A stretch of DNA of 64,000 nt from Bemisia tabaci (GCF_918797505.1 NC_092798.1:53316826-53380825); one strand, 5' to 3'; positions 47,689-58,045 are shown, numbered from the stretch's first letter. Notes: generated from the letters alone by a model not told the origin. Numbers and translations: made by a program.

Positions 47689-48056
47689 GATGAAAGAAAA
47701 TTGCCCCAAATTCGGGAAGTGCTTAAAGTGTTTTTCTATCATGTGAAGTTTTCGCACATTAATGTCAATGGCGGTGCGTCGAAAACCTCTGATCTTGTAA
47801 TTCCAATATGGAATGAAAAATGTAGAATCCCTGTGATACATAGTGTCCATGTTTTTAAAAATGTTTGCATTTTTATGAGGAGTGGAGGCGCGTATCAAAA
47901 AATACTAGCCGTCGATTGCTGGTTCAAGAGAATTTGGAGACTGATTTTACGGCAAAAATCGACATGTTATTCGACATTGCTTTATGCAATACTCTTGGTA
48001 TCATGGAAAATGAAGAGGATAAAGCATTTTTAATTCTTCAGCGAAAACCTGAATGA
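47689..48056 (+). pseudogene. Frameshifted relic of a repeated arthropod protein family
   Basis: Frame one (from about 47689) reads FDERKLPQIREVLKVFFY, and later PIWNEKCRIPV and HSVHVFKN. From about 47865 a second frame continues with FYEEWRRVSKNTSRR, MLFDIA and EEDKAFLILQRKPE before a stop at 48056. Joined conceptually, the order of motifs (REVL..FFY, W..ARIP-like, EEW, FDIA, EEDK.FL..QR) is one I associate with a large family of uncharacterised, transposon-dispersed arthropod proteins. That is from memory and needs a search. One frameshift near 47865 breaks it, and an upstream in-frame stop (about 47677) sits before FDERK. It starts in the left arm of element J and runs into the loop. Confidence 0.6.
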
Positions 48057-48251
48057 GAATGCATAATATCCACAGTGAAGGATACTATCCTTGCAGCAGA
48101 GGTGAGGAGAGCAGACAAGAAGAAACCTCGCGCCCAGGAGAGAGTTTCTCGACAGGAAAAATTCACGCTCGCTTATGAGTCCCGCCAAACGGAAGAAAAT
48201 AAGTTTTTTCATTTCCTATGAAATCACTGAAGGTTTGATACATCAATAAGA

Positions 48252-48655
48252 CTTTGTTTACCCTCCTTTTCATTGGTGTATTTGACGCGGCATCAATTAG
48301 AAAGTTTTATTCAATCGGTTCAATCTGGCTTCGCCAACTTACAGCTGATGTTGATTGCCTGGCCTCACCCAGGGGGCTAAATGACACATTAGCCTCATTT
48401 ACTCAAATCTTCCCCAGTAGCCGAGTGGTCAAGGGCATTGCCCACGGTTATAAAGAGTGGGGTTCAAATCCTAAATTAAATCATATTTTTTCGAGAAACT
48501 AATATTACATTTTTGATTATAGCAAGTAACTGTGGCGGGGGGGGGGGGGTGTTCAGTACCAGAAAATGTAAGTGGGTAAGCCATATTGAACCTCTCGTAT
48601 AAAACCTTCTAATTGATGTCACGTTAAATGCGCTAATGAAAAGGAGGGTAAACAT
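48252..48655. mobile_element. Palindromic element nested in the loop of element J
   Basis: The left arm TTTGTTTACCCTCCTTTTC, ATTTGACGCGGCATCAATTA and GGTTCAATCTGGCTTCGCC is mirrored by GGTAAGCCATATTGAACC, CTAATTGATGTCACGTTAAA and GAAAAGGAGGGTAAACA. The arms are about 90 bp with mismatches. Its right end coincides with the inner end of J's right arm, so it probably inserted there and J's right arm lost the matching sequence. Confidence 0.7.
48405..48490 (+). repeat. tRNA-like SINE head or tRNA pseudogene
   Basis: TAGCCGAGTGGTCAAGGGC looks like an RNA polymerase III A box in a leucine/serine-type tRNA context. It is followed about 40 bp later by GGTTCAAATCC, a B-box match (GGTTCRANTCC). The 5' and 3' acceptor stems do not pair properly and no intact anticodon arm is evident, so this is a tRNA-derived SINE or pseudogene and not a working tRNA. 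It sits inside the nested palindrome. Confidence 0.6.
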
Positions 48656-48800
48656 AGACACTATGTATCACAGGGATTCTACATTTTTCATTCCATATTG
48701 GAATTACTGTTACATTCATGTGCGAACACTTCACATGATAGAAAAACACTTTAAGCACTTCCCGAATTTGGGGCAATTTTCTTTCATCAAATTTTTCTTA
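48650..48800 (-). pseudogene. Inverted partial copy of the same gene relic
   Basis: Read on the minus strand, the right arm of element J encodes the same LPQIREVLKVFFY start and PIWNEKCRIPVIHSV segment. About 25 bp between them are missing, and sequence stops matching after HSV at about 48650, where the inner palindrome begins. The N-terminal half of the relic is thus present twice, in opposite orientation. Confidence 0.6.
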
Positions 48801-49538
48801 AACTTTTCCAATTAAATTTACACTAATCGCTTTTGATCGCGTAAAGGGCTTACGATTCGACAACATCGCACCTATCTTTTTAATTAGTCCTTAATTAAAC
48901 CTCTCATGCAAACCTCTCATCAATAGCAGCTTTTATTTCCCGGAGATTTTCAGGGCTGTTCTGTAGTTACGGCAAATTTTCCCCACTTACACCCCTAACC
49001 GTACAAACTATATATGTATTTGTCACTCTTTTCATCACTTCCTTGTATGGCTCATATTTCCTCATCTATATTGAAAAAGTATAATGCATTTTCATTATGG
49101 ATAGAAAATGTGGATGCTTTTCCACCGGATATCCCCCTCCCACCCCACCGTTCGTTCCTCTACGCCGGTGTAAAGCGGCGATGCGCAACCCTGCCGCGCG
49201 CGCACGCTCAGCGGCGGCGGGCCGGCCGCGGCGCGCCCCGCCAGCCCATAGCCTCACGTCGTCATTGGGCCGTTTGTGACCTTACGCTTCAAGATACGGC
49301 AAAACGGACAAAATTTCTGCCCTAAAAGGGCCGTAACTTGCCATTTTCCTTCAGAATTGATGTGTCGCTTGCCAAAATTTTTGAATTTTGGGTTTAGGCC
49401 CTTTAGGCCCTTTGAGGCACGGGTTAAAATTTTTTTAAAATTTTTTCCTTTTAGGGGGTTCATTTAGAGACTACATAGAAACTTTTTAGGGGTTGACCAA
49501 CTTGATTTTCGCAAAACTCAAAAATAAGGCACACCCTA

Positions 49539-49860
49539 CCCCCCACCCCCTCCCCCTCCTGGATCCGCGTCCGTTAGTCACCGAATAAGCACGACGTTAC
49601 TTTAGAGCACGATAAATCACCGCGGCATCCTCTCGTCCCGTCGCGCAAGGGATCACCCTGTCGCATCGCCCGGATAACTGAGAACTATGCGCTCGTTCCC
49701 TTGTTTTATGGAGGCCCTCCCGATGTGGGATTGTCGGGTGTTCGGTTTTCAAATCAGAGCTATGTTCCAATGTCGGCTCACTTCGCTGTGCCCTGATTCA
49801 TTCTTACTTTCGTAGTGGAATCGCTCAGTCACAGATCTCTCCAACGTTGCTGATTCCCTG
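49539..49860. other. No recognisable feature
   Basis: A C-rich start (continuation of the J target region) is followed by unassigned sequence. Confidence 0.45.
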
Positions 49861-50109
49861 CACTGAGAAAAAACTATGGTTATAATTACCATATTAGTGG
49901 TGTTCAATATGCACCCTTAATCAATAGTGGCCATAACCAATAATAGTAATATTTTTACTGGAGCAATCGTAATTTTACAAGTGTGCGGTAGTAAAATTAC
50001 CATTTAATGGTAAAAATATCTCTATTATTGGTTATATGGCAACTACTTATTAAGAGTTCATATTGAACACCACTAATATGGTAATTATAACCATGAATTT
50101 TTCTCAGTG
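49861..50109. mobile_element. Palindromic MITE family P, copy 2
   Basis: The ends are CACTGAGAAAAAACTATGGT and ACCATGAATTTTTCTCAGTG, and it is 249 bp. The asymmetric centre (GGAGCAATCGTAATTTTACA then TGTGCGGTAGTAAAATTACC) is inverted relative to that of the copy at 14621-14867. The arms match in either orientation. Confidence 0.85.
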
Positions 50110-50123
50110 TGTCGGGTTTGAAT

Positions 50124-50378
50124 ACTACCGTTCTAAGGAAGAACGCCGTAAGAACATTCGAGAGTTGCCAAATTTTCCCGAATAAAACATGTACTTTTGA
50201 AGAATATTATGCATATTTTTCCTTGAAGCTTTTCGGTACTCTAGCTTAAATTGCGCACAAAATTGGCTGGAAATTTTGGAAAATAATATCCACAATTTTC
50301 CCAGTAAAATCGGTTTTTATCGGAGGAAACTTGGCAACGTCTGAAGGCTCGTACAGCGTTCTTCCTTAGTACGGCAGA
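50124..50378. mobile_element. Palindromic MITE, family A copy 8
   Basis: The left end is ACTACCGTTCTAAGGAAGAA then CGCCGTAAGAACATTCGAG. The right end is TACAGCGTTCTTCCTTAGTA then CGGCAGA. The dinucleotide AT flanks both ends. It begins only 14 bp after the P element to its left. Confidence 0.85.
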
Positions 50379-50411
50379 ATAGTGGACAGTCATAAGTTGG
50401 TAAGCGCCATC

Positions 50412-50554
50412 AGTTGGACTGCATTTTGCAATTTGGACCTATAAATTCCGGCCCGGTTTAAAAACAACGTATGTGCCATTAGTTTCCCTGTGCACATAAG
50501 TGTTTTTTCAGATGAGCCAGAATTTATAGGTCCAAATTGCAAAATGCAGTCCAG
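50412..50554. mobile_element. Palindromic hairpin, family O
   Basis: AGTTGGACTGCATTTTGCAA then TTTGGACCTATAAATTC is mirrored by GAATTTATAGGTCCAAATTG then CAAAATGCAGTCCAGT. The arms are about 45 bp and the loop about 55 bp. Half copies occur at 20866-20965 and, weakly, at 37080-37135. Confidence 0.8.
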
Positions 50555-51137
50555 TTTTTCCACAGTGTAAACTGATTGCAATGCCCTCGCCCAATGGAAA
50601 TTCAGTCCGAAAACTTTTTCGAATTTTTCCGAAGAGAATAAAGGGGAAAAAGTGTTTGCTATCCCAAAAAAGTTTCAAAATCAAATGTAACTCCATGGCG
50701 GAAAGAAAGTCCAAACTTTTGGCGCTTAAAACTTGGATTCCAGTAGTGAATTTTTCACAAGCTATATTTTAAGGCTAGTTTCAGTTGTAATCATGAATAT
50801 CTCGTTTTCTTGAAAATTTACTTGTATCCCACTTGTACCCCTCCTTCGGCCTTCTCAAGCCGCTGGATTCCACTTAAATGAGAGGAGACGAATATTTGCA
50901 CAATTTGAGCAACATGCATCTGATCATGGCGCTTCCTTGGTTTTTCATTGCCTCTCGTAATGATTGTGATCGTGATCGTGAAGAAAAACTTCCCTTGGAA
51001 GCTTTCGGTCATTTTGAAGTAAAATTATCTTCTTGGAAATGAGGACCTCGGTTACCGGATCCAAAAAATGAGTGTTGCGTATGAAGTGAAGTTGAGTTCT
51101 TGTACGGGGAGCGTTCTCGGAAATTCCCGTTCCCGTT
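50555..51137. other. No recognisable feature
   Basis: This is unassigned AT-rich sequence with reading frames under 70 codons. Confidence 0.45.
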
Positions 51138-51300
51138 CAGTGAAGTGGCGTGAATGATCGATTATCGATATCTCGCCATTTGAAGCTATGGTAAAGAATC
51201 GATTACTAAGGTGTTCGTTGCGAACCCTTTGATAATCGATCTTTTTCATAGGTTGGAGTGGCGTATCAATCGATATATCGCAAAGCACGCCACGCCGCTG
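51138..51300. mobile_element. hAT MITE family F, copy 3
   Basis: The left end is CAGTGAAGTGGCGTGAATGA then TCGATTATCGATATC. The right end is CAATCGATATATCGCAAAGC then ACGCCACGCCGCTG. It is 163 bp. Flanks TTCCCGTT and TTTCAGTT match at 6 of 8 positions, a worn target duplication. Confidence 0.78.
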
Positions 51301-52600
51301 TTTCAGTTCTCGGCTTTTGACTCTGCCGGGAAACTCGGACCCCTCGCCCCGTGTGCGGTGGAGGTTACCACCCCCGCCCCCGTTTTTTTAAAACATTTTA
51401 TACATTTACCAAATGAATATTTGCAAGCGGGATAACGGCCGGGCATTTTTCACAGAGGGCGGAACAAACGACGCGTCGTTGCGGGCGTAACTGCGTCTTA
51501 CAGTCAAAGTACGAACGGCGTCGAGGCCAGGGGCGGGGGGGCAGGAGGAGGTCGGAGCCGTACTCATCACTCTCTCGACTTATCCCTCATCCCGCGCCCG
51601 AGAGGTACGAGATAGTCGGAACAAACACTCCCCTCCCCCCCCCCCCCCCCCAATTCTCTCGGATTCATCTCATGTGACCGCGATGACTCCATCGGATGTC
51701 GCGAGATCTATGAGGATCATCATAAGTTTGCAACGCTAGTTTTTCCTGCACTTAAAATCGATTTTTGGTGAAGCCTAGAATCGATAAATATCGATTACTT
51801 TACAGATATTTAAAGGAGTAAAGTTCAAAGTTGCCAATTTTCAAGAATCGCCTCTGCTTGAGATCAGAAGTAAGAGGAAGAATGGAACATGTTGGAATAG
51901 GGGCTTTGGGATTCAGGCTTTCGTGGGCGGGCGTGAAGCTGTGTCATTGTCATAACCTGCATGCAACAATCCTTGCTCCAAAATGGATGTTTGTGGTGCA
52001 TAAAGACGGTTCAAATTTCCAAATACCAGCGCCTGGATACAACTATTTGTGTTCTGGATATGCCCCTGTTGCATACACGAAAAATTGAAGGCGTTTTGAA
52101 GTTTCTCCGGCTGAGATGGACGCACGCTAGGCGCGCATCTAACGCAGATGTGCTCCATCACAATTAGTTGACTAGTTATCGCTATAGATCATTATCCACG
52201 AGAGTGTTCCAAGTATCATCTACGTAAAAGTGGATTTTATTAATTTTAAGCATGTGCGTGAATTTTTCACGAAGAATTTTCCATTTTTCCATGTTCGCTC
52301 CGTTCGATCAAAGAATTTGAATTAGAATTTGCTCGACAGTGATAAATAATTCAAATGGGAGCTAAATTAGATTTCAAATTTTTGACTCTACTTAAAATTT
52401 GTGGGATTTTTTGGCCCTGCTTTCCCTCTAAACAAGTGTAGACTCGCGTTATTTTACCACCTCAGTGGTATTAAATTACGAATTGTGCAATTTAATTAAG
52501 TTTAACTACAAGCTATAATACTTTAACCAGAAATATAACCGAAACTTTATTTCGTTGCAATTTGCCCAAAAATGATAATCTTTTAGTTAAATTTTTATAA
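51301..52600. other. No recognised gene; one T motif
   Basis: It contains a C run at about 51636-51651 and the T motif at 52034-52160. Reading frames around the motif (51831-52167) are translations of the repeat. Nothing else could be assigned. Confidence 0.4.
52034..52160. repeat. Short dispersed motif T, copy 4
   Basis: GGATACAACTATTTGTGTTC, TGGATATGCCCCTGTTGCAT and ACACGAAAAATTGAAGGCGT are followed by GAAGTTTCTCCGGC, GATGG and CATCTAACGCAGATGTGCTC. This matches the extended unit at 56157-56290. Confidence 0.65.
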
Positions 52601-52621
52601 GCATGGTTTTTGTCAGATATG

Positions 52622-52650
52622 TATCGCAAAGATGTCACGCCGCGCCACTG
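52622..52650. mobile_element. hAT MITE family F, right-end fragment
   Basis: TATCGCAAAGATGTCACGCC then GCGCCACTG matches the right end of family F. The rest of the element is not recognisable, and a family A MITE begins immediately after it. Confidence 0.5.
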
Positions 52651-52651
52651 T

Positions 52652-52894
52652 TCTGTCCTGCTATAAGGAAAAACACCGTATGAGCCCTCAGACGTTACCG
52701 AATTTCCTTCGATAAAAACCGACTTTACTGGGAAAATTGTAAATATCTTCACCCAAAATTTTCAGACAATTTTGTACGCAATTTGAAAATTTCAGGGAAA
52801 AATATGCTTAAATTACGTCAGAAATACAAGTTTTATCAAGGAAAATTTGGCAATCCTCGAAAGTCCATAAGGCGTTCTTCCTTAGCACGGCAGT
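52652..52894. mobile_element. Palindromic MITE, family A copy 9
   Basis: The left end is TCTGTCCTGCTATAAGGAAA then ACACCGTATGAG. The right end is ATAAGGCGTTCTTCCTTAGC then ACGGCAGT. The inner pair is ACCGAATTTCC / GGAAAATTTGGCAA. Confidence 0.78.
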
Positions 52895-53264
52895 GTTTAG
52901 AACGTGAAGTTGGGTAGGTGAGGATCGGAGCTGGGGTATAAAGGAGGACGTATCGAAATGAGAAGCAATGAGAGGGCGTCGTTAGCAGCACCTACGGAGA
53001 ACTCGGGGATGATAATGACGCGTTGATGTCGATGCTGATGATAATGGTGATGACGATAGTGATGATTGTAATGACTAGACCCGTCAACGACACGAGCCGA
53101 GTCGATTGCTCCGGCGAATAGCTCCCATTCAGGACCGAAAACCTCGAATCCTCTCAGATAGCTGCTCGGAGTCGGAGGGAGCAGCATTGCAATGGGCCAA
53201 TGATTCTCTACCATTCTCCAACATCCCCGCATTTAGGCATTCTACGATAGAAAAATTAGAAATA

Positions 53265-53441
53265 CAGTCCAATCTCGATATGATATTCTCAAAATAACGT
53301 TTTTCGGAAACAACGTTCATTTTATCATGTCCCAACCAGTCGTTTTTCGTTAGAGCGTTTGTTGAAATAATATCCCACTGGAAACGACGTTCCAGCTCTA
53401 AATCCCCATCAAAAACGTTAGAACAAGACACGATTGTAGTG
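53265..53441. mobile_element. Possible pogo/Tigger-like MITE remnant
   Basis: CAGTCCAATCTCGATATGAT at the left follows a TA dinucleotide and resembles the CAGTNNAACCTCGATATAAC ends of Tigger/pogo elements. AACGTT words recur inside, and a worn inverse, CGATTGTAGTG, lies at the right. The evidence is weak and the right end is uncertain. Confidence 0.3.
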
Positions 53442-53582
53442 CATTTAATGAACTGAATGTGATAGAAACAAAAGTCCCTCTAAGTTGTAACAGAGAACTA
53501 CAGGTCTAACATTGTCTTCTCTCATGACTCTCTGTGTCAGTGTAAAATATGAACTTCGAGTTCATATTAGTAGCACATCAAT

Positions 53583-53713
53583 TATTTGGACGTATTTCTG
53601 TCTAACGGAACCGTGTTCATTTTGACGTGAGCCCTGTTATGCATGTATTCTTATGGGCCGCAGGGCTTATGTCTTAGTGCACATAGTTCCGTTTGGCAGA
53701 AATACGTCCATTT
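53583..53713. mobile_element. 130-bp hairpin MITE, family B copy 4
   Basis: The left end is ATTTGGACGTATTTCTGTCT then AACGGAACC. The right end is TAGTTCCGTTTGGCAGAAAT then ACGTCCATTT. The inner stem is GACGTGAGCCCTG / CAGGGCTTATGTC. Confidence 0.82.
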
Positions 53714-56081
53714 GTGACCTTTTTGAGGAGAAGGGGATGAACGTAATGTGCGTGTGCTCAGGTTAAAATTATTCAAAATTCATTCTTTTTGAAAGTTTAA
53801 CTTGGATTTTTCAATTGAACTCATTCCATATGTCATTTGGACCTCACTTTCCCATTAAGGACCTTCCATTTTTGACTCATCTCGAGACGCACATATATGT
53901 ACATATAAGGAAATTAACAATACATGTATGTTATTTCTGAAATAAGCCATAAATAGTTATGCCTTATTGCAAGTTTTAATTTGGCTTCGTGCATCTTATG
54001 AAAGCGAGTTATTACAAAAAATGATGAATTATGGAAAGTAGCTGAATAAAAATCTGGAATGTCATAAGTTTCCGTATAATACAGAAGTTGGTAAATAAAA
54101 ATGAGTGAGGTAGGTCTTAATTTGACTAGTCGATAATTTTCCGGATTTTTCAATAATTGATGAATGAAAATAATTGGGTTATTTTCTATTTAGACTGATT
54201 TCATTTTTCTTCTTTGTAATTAATTCTATTGGGTCATCAAACGAGATGACTGGATTTTGATCGTTTAGTGCTTGGAAATCGCGGTCTCACTCTGAAAGTT
54301 GATTTCTTTGCTTTGCAGTGATTTTCTCAAGCGATCATTCGATTCCACGAATGGGAAAAGATGTAGTGCTTCCAGAGGATTTCAAATGTAGGTGTAGTTT
54401 TTCTGCTTCCCTTGAAAAACCCGTCTCGGAGAAATGAGATTGTTAGAAGCGTCGCATTCGAGTAGCTGTTCGTATAAATTGGATACGAGTCAACAAGAGA
54501 TCTCGATTTTCACTCAGTAAAGTGTGTAACTTCCTCAAAGGAATTACGATTGCCATGTTATCACCTTTCATGCGCACTTTCAGTCCTTCGACACGAGCTC
54601 TGATTTACCCTATCAGGATCCCTCTCCTCGAGTATTCCTTCTAACATGACCGTCCACCGAAAAGGACCATAGTACCGGAAAGCGAAAACTCAAAACTACC
54701 ACCGCTCCAGAGAGAAATGTTTTCCAAATATTTTAGCTGAAAATTTCCACAAATATTTCAAACCTAATCGGGGTAATGGCGTTTTGAAATTTGCAATAAA
54801 GAAGTTGGTGGCTGAGTTGCAGTTGCCTATATGAGCATTTTTCCTTTCCTACATCAATATTCATCTGCGTACATCAATAATATCATACATTCTTTAACAT
54901 ATGTGTGAACTGCTTGGGGAGCTTTGAGGCTTGCTGAACGCGGTGCATTTGAACGTGTGATAAGAAAGGATGAACATGGGACCGTTCCATGAAACGCCAT
55001 TCAATCGGGCCAAGGTTAAAGTAGATTTTCCATGCCGATTTTCAGTGAACATGGTGGTTTTCTTGAGGAGGGCAGCCTGGAGTATAGGTAATCAAGTGTG
55101 GAGCTCGGGGCGGCAACAGTGGCGCGCTCTGGCGGGATCCGTCGAAGATATCCCGTTCGACCCTCCTCGTGTGTGTCTTGTCTTGAAACAATTTCCGCGC
55201 TGAAATATGAGACTCAACATGACTTCACTTAGTTTCAGTGAGTGTCAAGCCCTCCCCCCACGCCGCCCCCCCCCCCCCCCGGTCACTGCCGCGGCCCCCG
55301 AGCGTCTTGTCACTGGAGGAGACCCCGTTCCACCTCTCGCTCGACCACTCAGCCTCCCCCCCCCCTGGTCCCCCGTCCCCCATCGGAGTATAGTGTCCCC
55401 TCCGGTCTCTCTTCAGACTAATAAATATACCCTTCAAACTTTATAATCTTCATCGCGGGTTCTTTTTCCGGTTATTTTCAACTTTTCTCCCGCCCCGTCC
55501 GCTCGCCTCTGACATCGTAGGTGACGCTTATCTGAATTTGCGGCTCATCCGCATAATGGATCGTTTTTCGAGTCCGCCCCTAACTTTTCCCCCGCCCCCT
55601 CCACCCCGAGAGTGAAGGTGGGCGGACCCGGTTACATCCCTCCCGCCTTTCCAGTTACTTCTATAAAAGTCACCTCTCAGTGTTTTACATTTGTGATATG
55701 TCGGTCGTTTTTAATCGGGCCACCTGAAAAAGAAGAAAAAGACCTTGTAGGTGGGTTTTTTTTTACCTTGAATAAATGGGACGAGTAAATAGGTAGAATA
55801 ATTCAACTGGGATCAGCCTAACTGCTTCAAACGTTGCGTAATTTTCCCTTATGTTTTATTTTTCTTGAAAACTTAATAAACAGCACGTTCCCTCGAAATT
55901 GTCGGTGAATTTTGTCAAAATTGTAAAGAATTTTCTCCATGTACCTATTAGTCAAGATGTTGCTTAATTTTCTGATAAAGTATAAAATACGACAGGAATC
56001 TTGTCTTCTGGTCCAAAAGAGAAGGAAAAATAAGATGAAAACCTCATGATATTCATTTAAAAGCGGAAGTTAAAGGCGCTT
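53714..56081. other. No recognised gene
   Basis: A C run lies at about 55266-55280 within a C-rich patch (55245-55380). Reading frames are under 80 codons, and no splice-supported exon was recognised. Confidence 0.45.
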
Positions 56082-56290
56082 GCATGCAACTATTCGTACT
56101 CGGCGGTTGTCCGTATTGCCTACATAATATTTGAAGGCGCTTCAGCGTTCCGAATATCAGCGCCTGGATACAACTATTCGTGCTTTGGAGATGTCCGTGT
56201 TGCATATAGTGCAAATTGAAGGTGTTTTGATTTCTGAAGTTGCCCCGACCAAGATGGGCTTTCGCATCCAACATAGAATGCTCTTTAACA
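56082..56290. repeat. Motif T, two copies in tandem
   Basis: The first copy starts at 56082 (CATGCAACTATTCGTACTCG) and ends in TTTGAAGGCGC. The second starts at 56164 (GGATACAACTATTCGTGCTT) and continues through AAATTGAAGGTGTTTTGA to a block ending near AGAATGCTCT. This is the only place where the motif is tandem. Confidence 0.65.
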
Positions 56291-57669
56291 GCTAGCGTAG
56301 CCGCGCGCACGAGAATGTGCCAAGTATCCTTCATGGAAACATCCAAGTCAAAATGGATGTAAGTGTATAGGAGGCTGCGTACGTAGTTTGGTTAACAATT
56401 CAATGGATTCTTCTTCAAGGAAGAGCTTATTTTAACCTTAAAATTAACCCTAATCTTAACCTTTAAGCTTTTAACCCTGTAACTGTTGACATTGTACTCA
56501 TAAAAGAAGATTTGCCTGAAATTCCTTTCCATAAATGAATATTGACAAGTTCCTACAGCAAGAAAGAAACCAGGGAATTCCATTAAATGGCACAAGTCAT
56601 GAACAACACACGGAATGGAAGTTGAGTACGTAGACTATTTACTTCTTAGGCTTTTTATAGGTGGCTACTACAATTATAATTTATAATTAATAACAAGCAT
56701 TCAAAGTCTTGGCTGCGTATTTCAGAGTTCTAAAAATACTTTGAACCTTATTTCTGACTTAAATCTTCTACATCAAACTTACCATTGACGAGAGAGATTT
56801 CCGAGTTTTGGCTGCCTAAACGATTTTAGCGTTGAATTCTGCGCCTTTTACCCCGTATCAAAAACGGGGAAATTATTGACGCAGCTATTGTAAAAAGAGG
56901 GAAATTTGATGATTTCCATAAAAGATTAAATCCGGTAAAAGCGGGCTGACTTTTCTTATTTCATTTTTGATAGCCTAATCCTAAAAGAAAATAAATACTA
57001 GGAATCCATAAAATAAAGTGAGAAAATCTCTTTGAGTGAAAATTTTGGAACAGGGAGGGTTCACACCCTTGCACCCTCGAACCGATCGAATTACGTTCGA
57101 ACTTTTCCATCGTCAAATTTTCTCTCCGCCGAGCGGAACAGCGCATCGACGTAAATTTTCATTTTTTCTCCCACAAATCCAATTCCCGAAAGAATCGACT
57201 AGAATCATCCCGCGGTTTTATCCCCCGCCAAAAGAAAACCGCAATAAAAGCCCCGGCCAGTGATGAAGAGAAGGATAACCCCCCCCCCCCCCCCGCCATC
57301 GCGGAAGGAAACGGCGATAAAAAATTAAATCATAGCCTCCAATTTATCCTGTTTTGATGTGGCCCGGCCTGGGTTTCTCACCGGAGCGAATGCGACGCTG
57401 ACTCGATTTTTCTCGACGGCCCCGCCTTTTTCGTTTTTGAGTTTCGGCGCCCGGAAGAAAATATTACAGGGGCTTGGGCGGGCCCCGCGGATGCTTAATA
57501 AGCCGGGATTCGCGGCTCACAAGCACCCTATTTATATTTGAAGGCATTTCACTTAACAGGAAAAGAGCTCGAATTAAATTCCGCCGAGTTTTCCGTAACG
57601 TTCCGTACCCACGGCTAATGCCGCCGCCGCCCCCCCCCCCCCCCCCCATTCCCGGAGTACACATAGCAG
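56291..57669. other. No recognised gene
   Basis: C runs lie at about 57278-57294 and 57631-57647. Reading frames are under 100 codons and partly depend on these runs. No repeat was assigned. Confidence 0.45.
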
Positions 57670-57925
57670 TTGTGCCGTGTCGAGGATGAACGTCGTATGA
57701 ACCTTCAGGCGTTGCCAAATTGCGTTCGATAAAACACGAATTTTCAAGGAAACTTGTGTACATTTTTCTTCCAATTTCTCATAGAATTTTTTTTCGCGGT
57801 TCAATCTACAGTTTCTAAAAATTTCAAGGCGGAATATTCATAAGCTTCCTGAAATACAAATGTTTTTAGGGGAAAATTAGGCAATATTCAAATTTTTATA
57901 CGGCGTTTTACCTGAGCATGGCTGA
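57670..57925. mobile_element. Palindromic MITE, family A copy 10
   Basis: The left end is TTGTGCCGTGTCGAGGATGA then ACGTCGTATGAACCTTCAGG. The right end is TTATACGGCGTTTTACCTGA then GCATGGCTGA. It is followed two bases later by another family A left end. Confidence 0.75.
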
Positions 57926-57927
57926 GT

Positions 57928-58045
57928 ACTGCCGTGCCTAAGGAGAACGCCGTGTGAGTATCAGAACGTTCTCGAATTCACCGCTATAAAATATTTATCC
58001 TTGAAGATAATTGTGAATATTTTGCCTTGACAGTTTTAGACGTAG
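57928..58045. mobile_element. Family A MITE, left-half fragment
   Basis: ACTGCCGTGCCTAAGGAGAA then CGCCGTGTGAG and a worn inner arm follow the family's left half. The right half is missing. It lies head to tail with the preceding copy. Confidence 0.6.

Larger units (their letters stand above)
46942..49538. mobile_element. 2.6-kb foldback element J with 8-bp flanking duplication
   Basis: The ends TAGGGTGTGCCTTATTTTTG and CAAAAATAAGGCACACCCTA are perfect inverted repeats, continuing for about 910 bp at the left (to about 47855) and 890 bp at the right (from about 48650). They are highly similar throughout. One arm lacks about 25 bp present in the other. Flanks are CCCCCCAC at 46934-46941 and CCCCCCAC at 49539-49546, a perfect 8-bp repeat, although in C-rich DNA. 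TAGGG fits the hAT rule YARNG. The loop contains a gene relic, a second palindrome and a tRNA-like SINE. Confidence 0.85.

Noticed and set aside
48405..48490. Functional tRNA gene
   Set aside because: A and B boxes are present, but the acceptor stem does not pair and no proper anticodon arm is visible. It is better explained as a SINE head or pseudogene.
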